Of a stretch of DNA of 6,373 nucleotides, positions 1-6,204 are shown in pieces. The position numbers and the translations under genes were made by a program. The notes under the pieces are model-generated. The model did not search any database. It was not told where the DNA came from and saw only the letters and a program-made list of their open reading frames with translations. Every line of letters starts with the position of its first letter. The first letter of the stretch is position 1. The stretch is from Angelakisella sp. (GTDB lineage: Bacteria > Bacillota > Clostridia > Oscillospirales > Ruminococcaceae): the NCBI GenBank assembly GCA_022794295.1, contig JAAWEO010000129.1:1-6373 (forward strand). Reading direction: 5' to 3'.

Positions 1-240
1 ACGGGGGGACTAGTCCCCCCGTGGGCCCCCTAACCCTCCGGGGGGGATTTTGGTGCCTCCGGCGGAGCCGCTTCGCGGCAAATGCCGCACGGCGGCTGGC
101 TAGGTGGCGCCCTGGATGTTTCTTCCCGCCTGCCAGCGTCCGGGCTTTCGCGGCCGGAGGCTCGTTGGCCGGATAAGGTGATTTTCGCTGCGGCGAAAAT
201 CGGAGCCGCTTCGCGGCAATGGCCTGCGGGCCGGGGGTGG
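1..240. repeat. GC-rich extragenic palindrome and repeat cluster
   Basis: No convincing gene is visible here; the open frames are short and repetitive, and they change sense with the repeats. Bases 1-22 form a perfect 22-base palindrome centred on ACTAGT with runs of six G and six C. A 19-base sequence (CGGAGCCGCTTCGCGGCAA) occurs exactly at 63-81 and 201-219, and each copy contains the hairpin GCCGC-TTC-GCGGC. Bases 181-200 form an 8-bp stem (ATTTTCGC / GCGAAAAT) with loop TGCG. Bases 221-232 form GGCC-TGCG-GGCC. GGCCGGA is repeated at 152 and 167. The density of small stems resembles repetitive extragenic palindromic clusters. Whether it acts as a terminator for an upstream gene, an mRNA stabiliser or a mobile repeat cannot be told from one copy. 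Confidence 0.6.
63..219 (+). repeat. 19-base exact direct repeat pair, each with a hairpin
   Basis: Copies lie at 63-81 and 201-219, 138 bases apart start to start. Each contains a 5-bp stem with a TTC loop (67-79 and 205-217). The sequence after each copy is also related in style (AATGCCGC versus ATGGCCTGCGG) but not identical. The pair may mark the ends of one repeat unit. Confidence 0.7.
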
Positions 241-289
241 GGGCTGTTTTTCAACAAAATGTCTTTATACAGAGAGGGAGTGGCTTTTC

Positions 290-985
290 ATGCGCTACGA
301 GAAGGTTCAGATGGCGACGTTTTTGGAGCGGCCTAACCGCTTTGTTGCCCGGTGCCGCATGTTTGATGGTTCCGTTCAGGAGAGCCACGTGCCTAACACC
401 GGCCGCTGCCGGGAGCTTTTGGTCCCGGGGTGCCGGGTGTTCCTCCGTTTTCACGACGATCCCGGGAGAAAGACCCGGCATACCCTAATAGCCGTGGAGA
501 AAAACGGCATCCTGATCAACATGGACAGCCAGGCCCCCAACCGGGTGGTTGAGGAGGCCCTCCAGGGGGGGAGCCTTTCCCTGACCCGGGAGCCTCCCAC
601 CCTGATCCGCCGGGAGGCGAAATACGGGGACAGCCGCTTCGACTTTTACCTGGAGGCCCCTGGGGAGCGGCTCTACGCCGAGGTGAAGGGGGTCACCCTG
701 GAGGAAAACGGGGTGGTCCGCTTTCCCGACGCCCCCACCCTTCGGGGGCTAAAGCACATTCGGGAGCTGACCGGGGCGGTGAAGGAGGGGTACCGGGCGG
801 CTGTTCTCTTTGTGGTGCAGCTGGAGGAGGCGGTTTCCTTTGCCCCCAACGACGACACCCAGCCGGAGTTTGGCCGGGCCCTTCTGGAGGCCCGGGAGGC
901 AGGGGTGCAGATCATCGCCCGGCGCTGCTTTGTCACCCCCCTGGAGATCACCCTGGGGGGAGAAATTCCTGTGCTTCTGAAATAA
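290..985 (+). CDS. sfsA: SfsA family DNA-binding protein/nuclease
   Basis: This 231-residue protein is full length for SfsA (E. coli about 234). SfsA was named for sugar fermentation stimulation in E. coli; the family has an N-terminal OB-like DNA-binding part and a C-terminal PD-(D/E)XK nuclease-like fold, and its physiological role is still poorly defined. Family landmarks visible are FLERPNRF (11-18), HVPNTGRC (33-40), INMDSQAPNRVVEEAL (76-91), KYGDSRFDFYL (111-121), AEVKGVTL (130-137) and FPDAPTLRGLKHIREL (145-160). D118, E131 and K133 match the D...E-x-K nuclease core, so the active site looks intact. I chose the ATG at 290 because AGGGAG (275-280) lies 9 bases upstream and the MRY start is typical of clostridial SfsA; an ATG at 311 would drop conserved sequence. 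It is a single-gene unit, preceded by a repeat cluster and followed by a terminator. Its codons are strongly G/C-ending, matching the flanking genome. Confidence 0.95.
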   Translation: MRYEKVQMATFLERPNRFVARCRMFDGSVQESHVPNTGRCRELLVPGCRVFLRFHDDPGRKTRHTLIAVEKNGILINMDSQAPNRVVEEALQGGSLSLTREPPTLIRREAKYGDSRFDFYLEAPGERLYAEVKGVTLEENGVVRFPDAPTLRGLKHIRELTGAVKEGYRAAVLFVVQLEEAVSFAPNDDTQPEFGRALLEAREAGVQIIARRCFVTPLEITLGGEIPVLLK

Positions 986-1005
986 TTTCCCAGTTTTGTC
1001 GTTAT

Positions 1006-1045
1006 AGATAGAGGAAGGAACTTACGCCTCCCTCTGTCTTTTTTT
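1006..1045 (+). terminator. Intrinsic terminator of sfsA
   Basis: The arm from A1006 to G1018 pairs with C1027 to T1039. There is one A-C mismatch (1015/1030) and one T-G wobble (1009/1036), around an 8-base loop (1019-1026). The stem runs straight into a seven-T tract (1039-1045). It begins 20 bases after the sfsA stop codon, so read-through into the next gene should be low. Confidence 0.85.
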
Positions 1046-1143
1046 ATCCGGGGGTGCAGGAAAACGGAAGAAAAACGCCACTGTATGGGTAGAGGGAAAG
1101 GCCCCGGCAGGGAAGGAAATGGCTGGAATCTTTTCAAAACCAC

Positions 1144-1172
1144 TAGCCAAGGGGCCAAAAGTCTGGTATGAT
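1144..1172 (+). promoter_or_regulatory. Predicted sigma-A promoter (extended -10) for the surface protein gene
   Basis: A -10 box TATGAT (1167-1172) is preceded by TGG, giving an extended -10 (TG-n-TATGAT). A weak -35, TAGCCA (1144-1149, four of six matches to TTGACA), sits at a 17-base spacing. Transcription would start near 1179, giving a leader of about 60 bases. A second -10-like hexamer, TATACT (1186-1191), lacks a good -35. The region from 986 to 1238 otherwise holds the sfsA terminator, an imperfect inverted repeat (1100-1156) and the leader; I see no riboswitch signature or small gene in it. Confidence 0.45.
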
Positions 1173-1223
1173 TAGCTTGAAAAGGTATACTCAAAAGAGC
1201 TTTTGTATTTTATTACCGCTGGT

Positions 1224-1231
1224 AAAGGAGG
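1224..1231 (+). promoter_or_regulatory. Strong ribosome binding site setting the surface protein start
   Basis: AAAGGAGG ends 7 bases before ATG 1239. This near-perfect Shine-Dalgarno decides the start, against an in-frame TTG at 1203 that would put extra residues ahead of a normal signal peptide. The site is abutted by a small hairpin, TTACC-GCT-GGTAA (1213-1225), whose 3' arm shares two A residues with it. Confidence 0.85.
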
Positions 1232-1238
1232 GTTTGTC

Positions 1239-4200
1239 ATGAAACGAACCAGAAAGCTGTTGTCTCTGTTTCTGTCCGCCGCCCTGGTGGGACAGATGGG
1301 AGCTGTTGTGGGGTGGGGGAGCGGCTGCCCCGCGGACCATGGGAAGAATCAGCATAATGTGACAGATGCCAGTGGGTGCAGTGCGGATACACATTGGCTG
1401 TCTGGATCGGTAATGACCGGCGGCAATGGTACAAACTACTACTATGCTTCGGTCGGAGATGTCATTAACTGCGGGGCAGGGACCAATATTATTGTGATCA
1501 AATCCCTTGCTAAAGCAGGAAACACGATTACTATTAACGGCTTTAATAAAGACAGCGCTATTTACCTGCCGCCCAAAAGTGAATTTTTAAACAGTGGGGG
1601 CGGTACGATTGAGAGTAATGGTGTATCGATTATGGTATTAGATGACAATGCAGCTCTATATACTGCTGATGCTATTTCTATCGATACATTACCGGATGGC
1701 AATTATACTGTATCGTTGAAAGAAGAAACAACTTCAGGGACCAGGAAAATCACTGCAACTCCCCAAAATCAAGCAGGCGATGCAAACAGCTGTACCTATG
1801 AATGGAAAAGGAACGGAACGCTCCTTCCGGATACGGCAAGCTCTATTCTGGTAGGAGGAGACCCCGGCAGCTGGACCTATACCTGCACCGTATTGGATGG
1901 GGCGGGGAGAGCAAAGGAAGGAACCATCAATATCATCACAGGCTGTTTGGCAGAGCCGGAAAGCATTACCGCCAAAGCGGGGGATACCGTCCTAAAGGCA
2001 GATACCCTTCTGGAAACAAAAGAAGACCGGGAATTTCCCCTGACCGCTAAGGTTGTAGCCAAAGGGGACTGCGAGGCCGCCCTTTCCCACGATACGGCCC
2101 ATGGATATACCGTCACCGGATGGGAATTGTTAAGTGCCCCGGCCGGAGTATCCCTGAATGGGGATAAATTGAGCCTGAAAGCGGATCAGCTGACTGCCAG
2201 CAGTCAGGAGGTCCAGCTGAAAGCAAAGGCTGCCAATGGAAAAACGGAAAAGGAGATAACGATTTCCTTCCAGGTCAGAAAAATTGAGGAATGCGGTGTG
2301 ACCCCGGTCCTGACCATCGAAGGAAAAACAGATATCAACGAAAACACCGCTACGCCTCTCCGGTATGATATTAAATGGGGCTTTGAAAATGAGGCCTCCT
2401 GTAATATTCCGGACCACCAAAAGGCCAACCACGGCTATGGCAATTCCAGCTGGTCCCTTACCGCCCCGAAGGCCACAGGGGAAGATAATTACATTATCAA
2501 TCTGGACCAGGCAAGCGGAGAGATCACCTTCAAGCAGGATAAGCTGCCCGCTGCCGGGGAAACACTGACGCTGTCAGTTACTGTAACCGATGACAAAACA
2601 AAGGCCAGCTATACCACAAAGGAAGATATTACCTTTAAAAGCAGAGCAATCTGCAATGCTGTTCCTACCAGTGTCAATCCAAAACCAGACAAAGCAGAAG
2701 TGAGCTTTGCGGCGGATCAGCTCGCCACAGCCCAAACCATTACATTGACACCGGGAATCACATGGAACTTGAATGGATGTACTGTAACACATACCGGAAA
2801 TGATCATGTCAGTGCAGTGAAATGGTCGGTTGATAGACCCTGGGCAAAGCTCGAACAACAGCCGGACGGAACGGCGAAGCTGACCATTACCGGGAACGAT
2901 CTCCCCGATATGGAAAATACCACAATCGCAACTGCAACAGTAACCTCCAACAACGGCAATTCGATTCAAGGTACAGTCACAATAAAAGCCACACGCGGCA
3001 AGAAATGCGATGAGACCATCACCGGGTTTACACAGGGGGAGCAATCTCCGATTTCGGGAAAATCGCCGATCCCGGTTACCACCAGTACAGTGACGGAAAA
3101 GTTCACCTTGGATGCCAGCCGTATTGTTACCAGCGGCACCTGTGATTTTGGAACCGATACCCACGACGATAAAAATCATAAAATCAAGTGGAAGGTGACC
3201 GGACTGCCGGACAATGCCAAGGCGGATGCAGCCACCGACGGTTCTGACCCCCACACCGTTTATTTGACCATCCGGGGGAATACTTTCCCAGAGGGAACCA
3301 CAAAAATTCAGCTCCAGGCCTATGTAGAGGGAGCGGACACCATATCCACCGCCATTACCGTGGAGGTGAACCGTACCATTCCCACTGCGCCCTCCTACGA
3401 CGACGATGACGACGACGATTCCTACATCTGGGAGTCCTACGAGGACAAGATCGAGGACGCCAAGCGGGGCAGCACTGTAAAGATGAACCTGACCGGCAAC
3501 GCCGAGGTGCCCTTTTATATCTTCGACAGCGCCCGGGGCCGGGACGTCAACCTTCAGATGAAGGTGGGGAACAACTATACCTGGACCGTCAACGGAAAGA
3601 CCCTGAAAAGGCTTCCCGCCGGGCAGATCTTCATCCCTATGGATGTGGAGACCTACAAGGACAAGACCCTGACCCGCCTCTGCCGGGATTACGACGTCAG
3701 GACCTTTAAGGTGCGGCATATTGGCAGCTTCTACGGGGATATGAAGCTCACCGTGGATGTGGGGGTGGGCAATGCCAAAAAGACCATGTACCTGTACAGC
3801 TATGACGAGGACAAGGAACGCCTCACCTACCAGGGCAATGCCCTGGCGGATAACAACGGGGACGCCACCTTTGTGATGACCCGCAGCCTGGGGGCCTATG
3901 CGGTCACCTCTAAGGCCCTCTACGGGGAAAAGCCTGTCTCCGGCGGAGGCGGCCTGGTGGGCTCCGGAAACGGCCCGGTCACCGTTTACCCACCGGTGGC
4001 CTCGGTGACCACGCCGCCAGCCTCCTCCAGCTCCCTTCCGGCCAGCTCCGGCTCCAGTTCCGGCTCCTCCTCCAGCGAAAGCAGCTCGGAGAGCAGCGAG
4101 CCCGCTCCGCCGCCGGCGCCCCCGTCCTCCTCCTCCCAGGAGCCTGCCGCCCCGGTGGAAAACGAGACCCAGCCCAAGGAGGGGATCCCGGTCCTGGTGC

Positions 4201-4295
4201 CCCTTCTGATCCTGGCTATTGCCGGGGTCATTACCGCCACCGTGCTGGTGGTGCGCAGCGGCAGGGGCAAGCTGGATGATTTCGACGCAGACTGA
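1239..4295 (+). CDS. Large secreted, membrane-anchored modular surface protein of unknown function
   Basis: This 1018-residue protein has a signal peptide at the N-terminus (KRTRK followed by the hydrophobic LLSLFLSAALVG; the cleavage site is unclear, somewhere in 22-29). Residues 30-150 form an unrecognised Cys-, Asn- and Gly-rich region. Residues 151-233 look Ig-like, with C185, W189, W212 and C216. Residues 234-712 hold four degenerate ~118-residue modules, each with two Cys, two His and a Trp at matching places. A run of seven Asp (721-727) is a hinge. Residues 728-892 form a beta-rich C-terminal domain, ending in a Tyr-rich hairpin-like motif of a kind common in clostridial surface proteins. 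A Gly/Ser/Pro stalk spans 900-980, and one transmembrane helix (983-1005) is followed by RSGRGK and an acidic tail. There is no LPxTG motif, so anchoring is by the membrane helix with the bulk outside. It has its own promoter and is followed by a shared terminator. Third-position GC is low from about codon 35 to 700 and high on both sides, suggesting a mosaic. Adhesion, ligand or metal binding are possible roles; none is shown. Confidence 0.9.
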   Translation: MKRTRKLLSLFLSAALVGQMGAVVGWGSGCPADHGKNQHNVTDASGCSADTHWLSGSVMTGGNGTNYYYASVGDVINCGAGTNIIVIKSLAKAGNTITINGFNKDSAIYLPPKSEFLNSGGGTIESNGVSIMVLDDNAALYTADAISIDTLPDGNYTVSLKEETTSGTRKITATPQNQAGDANSCTYEWKRNGTLLPDTASSILVGGDPGSWTYTCTVLDGAGRAKEGTINIITGCLAEPESITAKAGDTVLKADTLLETKEDREFPLTAKVVAKGDCEAALSHDTAHGYTVTGWELLSAPAGVSLNGDKLSLKADQLTASSQEVQLKAKAANGKTEKEITISFQVRKIEECGVTPVLTIEGKTDINENTATPLRYDIKWGFENEASCNIPDHQKANHGYGNSSWSLTAPKATGEDNYIINLDQASGEITFKQDKLPAAGETLTLSVTVTDDKTKASYTTKEDITFKSRAICNAVPTSVNPKPDKAEVSFAADQLATAQTITLTPGITWNLNGCTVTHTGNDHVSAVKWSVDRPWAKLEQQPDGTAKLTITGNDLPDMENTTIATATVTSNNGNSIQGTVTIKATRGKKCDETITGFTQGEQSPISGKSPIPVTTSTVTEKFTLDASRIVTSGTCDFGTDTHDDKNHKIKWKVTGLPDNAKADAATDGSDPHTVYLTIRGNTFPEGTTKIQLQAYVEGADTISTAITVEVNRTIPTAPSYDDDDDDDSYIWESYEDKIEDAKRGSTVKMNLTGNAEVPFYIFDSARGRDVNLQMKVGNNYTWTVNGKTLKRLPAGQIFIPMDVETYKDKTLTRLCRDYDVRTFKVRHIGSFYGDMKLTVDVGVGNAKKTMYLYSYDEDKERLTYQGNALADNNGDATFVMTRSLGAYAVTSKALYGEKPVSGGGGLVGSGNGPVTVYPPVASVTTPPASSSSLPASSGSSSGSSSSESSSESSEPAPPPAPPSSSSQEPAAPVENETQPKEGIPVLVPLLILAIAGVITATVLVVRSGRGKLDDFDAD
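1938..3374 (+). repeat. Four tandem degenerate protein modules (~118 residues each)
   Basis: In the surface protein, module 1 covers residues 234-350, module 2 351-470, module 3 471-588 and module 4 589-712. The first Cys of each is at 236, 352, 472 and 590 (steps of 116, 120 and 118). The second Cys is at 278, 388, 514 and 635, followed by a Trp at 295, 405, 529 and 651. Each ends in alternating hydrophobic and Thr/Lys stretches (such as EKEITISFQV and QGTVTIKAT), as in beta-sandwich domains. The DNA copies are too diverged to be a recent duplication. A disulfide between the paired Cys is possible. Confidence 0.7.
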
Positions 4296-4320
4296 ACCTA
4301 AATCCCGCCATACAGAAAAA

Positions 4321-4346
4321 GGGGCGCCGTGTCAAAACGGCGCCCC
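4321..4346. terminator. Bidirectional intrinsic terminator between convergent genes
   Basis: A perfect 10-bp stem (GGGGCGCCGT / ACGGCGCCCC) surrounds a 6-base loop (GTCAAA). On the minus strand it is followed by TTTTT (4316-4320), making a strong terminator for the thioesterase operon 23 bases after its stop. On the plus strand it is followed by TTCTCTGTTGT, a weaker U-rich tail, 25 bases after the surface protein stop. It serves both convergent transcripts. Confidence 0.9.
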
Positions 4347-4369
4347 TTCTCTGTTGTCTGTAAATCCAG

Positions 4370-5101
4370 TTAAAACCTTACCCCGGCCTCAAAGCAGATC
4401 TGCCCCTCCTCCTTGCCCAGGAAGAAGTACCGCCCCGGCTCCTCCTCCCGGGAGTAGATCCCCAGGGTGTGTCCCATTGGGACCTCCCGGTGGTAGCTGA
4501 TGGAAAACTCCCGAATGGGTCCGGCCAGAAAACGGTCCGGAGGGAGGTAGTCGCAGATAAGATCGGCATAGTGGGTGTTGTTCATATGCCGGTTCTGGTC
4601 GCACCGGGAGTACCGGGCGGCTTCCTCCCCCACCAGGATTTCCTCCCCGGTGGCCTTGGGGATCAGGATGGGGAGCTCCGGCACGGTGTCGTTGGCGAAG
4701 GGGAGGCCCAGGGCCTCCGGCGCCTTCCGAAGGATCCGTTTGGTATCGGTGTCCACCAACACCCAGCGGGCATCGATGGCGGCAGCCGGCCGGTCCCCCA
4801 GGGCAAGGGTGGTATACCGGTGGTACACCGCCCGCACCGGGGAGGAGGGCCGGGTGACAAGAAGGACCTCCGACCCGGCGGGAATGTCCTCGTAGACCTG
4901 GGCGCAAAGCTTAGCCAGCAGAAAGGCGGTGTGGGTCTTTTGGTAATGCTCCGGTCCGATGCCCAACAGGGTGCAGTGGCGGGTGCTGGCCTCCTGGACC
5001 AGCCGCAGCAGTCCTCCCATGGTGAGGCGCAGGGTAAAATCACACTCGCATTCAGAGATATACCGCCGGGTTTCCCAGCGGTCAGGGGTACAGAATTCCA
5101 T
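4370..5101 (-). CDS. Acyl-ACP thioesterase (FatA/FatB-like, double hotdog)
   Basis: This 243-residue cytoplasmic enzyme is predicted to hydrolyse acyl-ACP thioesters, releasing free fatty acid and ACP; the length is normal for the bacterial family. The N-terminal hotdog spans roughly residues 1-128 (a long helix segment LTMGGLLRLVQEAS, 27-40, then a beta sheet ending in ARWVLVDTDTKRILR, 111-125). The C-terminal hotdog spans about 155-243. The catalytic signature D-x-N-x-H is intact as D168-Q-N170-R-H172, within CDQNRHMNNTHYAD, and acidic residues E198 and E206 follow in REFSISYHREVP. The start ATG at 5101 has GGAGG (5111-5115) 9 bases upstream. The gene begins 40 bases after the birA stop with no terminator or clear promoter between, so it is the second gene of a birA operon and ends at the hairpin at 4321-4346. 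Chain-length preference cannot be read from the sequence; it may tune membrane fatty acids. Codon use matches the host. Confidence 0.92.
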   Translation of the reverse strand: MEFCTPDRWETRRYISECECDFTLRLTMGGLLRLVQEASTRHCTLLGIGPEHYQKTHTAFLLAKLCAQVYEDIPAGSEVLLVTRPSSPVRAVYHRYTTLALGDRPAAAIDARWVLVDTDTKRILRKAPEALGLPFANDTVPELPILIPKATGEEILVGEEAARYSRCDQNRHMNNTHYADLICDYLPPDRFLAGPIREFSISYHREVPMGHTLGIYSREEEPGRYFFLGKEEGQICFEAGVRF

Positions 5102-5141
5102 ATGGATCAGCCTCCAGAAAGAAGTTTTCAGGGGGGATGGG

Positions 5142-6137
5142 TCAGACGTATCCCAAAAGGCCCCGGACGCTTACCTCGCCGGAGCCCACCGCCCGGACCC
5201 CGTCCTGGAACCGGACCAGAAGGCTTCCGTCGGGGGCCAGGTCCAGGGCTGTCCCCCGTTCCTCCCGGGTGGGGGAGGAGACCAGCACCGGCTGTCCCAG
5301 GGTGCAGGAAAGGCGGCGGAGCTCCCCCAGAATGCCGGGGCCGCCCTCCCTCCACTCACTGCCGGCGAAGATTTCATCCAGCCGCCAGATCAGCTGGGCG
5401 GCAAGCTCTGCCCGGAGGGCCGTTTTCCCCGCCATCCGGATGGAGATGGCCTTGTCCTGAAGCTCCGGGGGAAAATCCTCCTGGCCCACATTGATGCCGA
5501 TGCCGATAATGGCCCAGGCGATGCTCCCGTTCTCCCCGTCCGAGACCAGGCGGGTGAGGATGCCGCAAACCTTCCGGTGGTCCAGGATAATATCGTTGGG
5601 CCATTTGATTTTGGGCTCCAGTCCGGTACAGGCGGTGATGGCGCCGCACACCGCCAGTCCGGCGCAGGAGGTGAGAAGGCTGAGACCCTCCCCCCCGCAG
5701 CCGGGAGCCAGCAGGTAGGAAAGATAGATGCCCACCCCTCCGGGGCTGAGGAACCCCCGGCCCATTCGGCCCAGGCCGCCGGTTTGGCGGTCAGCGATCA
5801 GGACGGTGCCGTTTTCCACTCCTTCCAGCACCATTCGCTGGCCGTGGGTGATGGTGGAATCCAGCTCCGGGAAGCAGAGGACCGGGGCGGGACGTTTTTC
5901 CGCCAGGAAGTGCTCCACCACCGGGGTGGTGAGCAGGTCGGGGGTTTTGGTAAGGCAATACCCCCGGTTGCTGGCGGAATCGATTTCCCAGCCCTGCCGG
6001 CGCAGGTGGTCCACAGCCTTCCAGACAGCGGAGCGGGTGACCCCCATTTCGCGGCTGACGGTCTCCCCGGAAAGGTATTCTTTCTGGTGGGCCAGAAGAA
6101 GGGCAGAGAGTTTTTCTTCAATAGTAACAGCGGACAT
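5142..6137 (-). CDS. birA: Biotin-[acetyl-CoA-carboxylase] ligase with N-terminal HTH (class II BirA)
   Basis: This 331-residue protein activates biotin to biotinyl-5'-AMP and transfers it to the carrier protein of acetyl-CoA carboxylase and other biotin enzymes; class II members can also repress biotin genes. The HTH domain is residues 1-62 (LSGETVSREMGVTRSAVWKAV, about 22-42). The catalytic domain is about 85-270, with ELDST (91-95), the biotinyl-AMP loop QTGGLGRMGRGF (118-129), KWPND with the expected catalytic Lys178, and GIGIN (212-216). An SH3-like C-terminal domain covers 275-331. The loop differs from the classical GRGRRG: the first Arg is Leu122 and the third is Met125, while the Arg matching E. 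coli R118 is kept (R124). I chose ATG 6137 because GGGGGAGG (6145-6152) lies 7 bases upstream and the promoter at 6168-6196 sits downstream of the longer candidate start at 6233. No canonical BirA operator is visible at its promoter. Confidence 0.95.
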   Translation of the reverse strand: MSAVTIEEKLSALLLAHQKEYLSGETVSREMGVTRSAVWKAVDHLRRQGWEIDSASNRGYCLTKTPDLLTTPVVEHFLAEKRPAPVLCFPELDSTITHGQRMVLEGVENGTVLIADRQTGGLGRMGRGFLSPGGVGIYLSYLLAPGCGGEGLSLLTSCAGLAVCGAITACTGLEPKIKWPNDIILDHRKVCGILTRLVSDGENGSIAWAIIGIGINVGQEDFPPELQDKAISIRMAGKTALRAELAAQLIWRLDEIFAGSEWREGGPGILGELRRLSCTLGQPVLVSSPTREERGTALDLAPDGSLLVRFQDGVRAVGSGEVSVRGLLGYV

Positions 6138-6144
6138 ACCAGAG

Positions 6145-6152
6145 CCTCCCCC
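6145..6152 (-). promoter_or_regulatory. Ribosome binding site of birA
   Basis: On the minus strand GGGGGAGG ends 7 bases before the ATG at 6137. It supports this start over the upstream in-frame ATG at 6233, which would lie outside the predicted transcript. Confidence 0.8.
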
Positions 6153-6167
6153 TTTACGAATGCTTTT

Positions 6168-6196
6168 ATGATACCCCTTTCTGGGGAAGAAGTCAA
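6168..6196 (-). promoter_or_regulatory. Sigma-A promoter of the birA-thioesterase operon
   Basis: On the minus strand the -35 is TTGACT (6191-6196) and the -10 is TATCAT (6168-6173), each five of six matches to consensus, with an ideal 17-base spacer. Transcription should start near 6161, giving a 24-base leader to the birA ATG. The spacer holds a small inverted repeat, CCCC-AGAAA-GGGG, which could be an operator or chance. Confidence 0.85.
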
Positions 6197-6204
6197 ACGG
6201 GGGC

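Noticed and set aside
82..336. Plus-strand open frame of 84 codons through the repeat cluster
   Set aside because: No ribosome binding site, composition set by the repeats, and it overlaps the well-supported sfsA start in another frame.
673..1194. Minus-strand open frame opposite the end of sfsA
   Set aside because: It overlaps conserved SfsA coding sequence and runs through the sfsA terminator; composition is Arg/Ser-rich shadow.
1203..1238. TTG start at 1203 for the surface protein
   Set aside because: No ribosome binding site at the right distance, and it would place 12 residues before a standard signal peptide that has a perfect site of its own.
1311..1328. Lipobox at WGSGC (residues 26-30), making the surface protein a lipoprotein
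   Set aside because: The -3 position is Gly and not Leu/Val/Ile, the Cys is far from the hydrophobic core, and the protein already has a C-terminal membrane helix.
2574..3719. Long minus-strand open frame (381 codons) antisense to the surface protein gene
   Set aside because: It follows the codon pattern of the plus-strand gene, lacks a domain-like composition or a ribosome binding site that I can see, and its Val/Gly/Ile-rich product mirrors the opposite strand.
4018..4150. Ser-rich repeated codons as a DNA repeat or CRISPR-like array
   Set aside because: The TCC/AGC pattern comes from a Ser/Pro stalk in the reading frame; there are no regular repeats with unique spacers.
4170..4295. Sortase (LPxTG-type) anchor at the C-terminus
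   Set aside because: No LPxTG or close variant before the hydrophobic helix; the anchor looks like a plain transmembrane segment with a charged tail.
4469..5494. Plus-strand open frame (341 codons) opposite the thioesterase and birA
   Set aside because: Gly/Pro/Arg-rich shadow of two well-supported minus-strand genes, crossing their operon junction.
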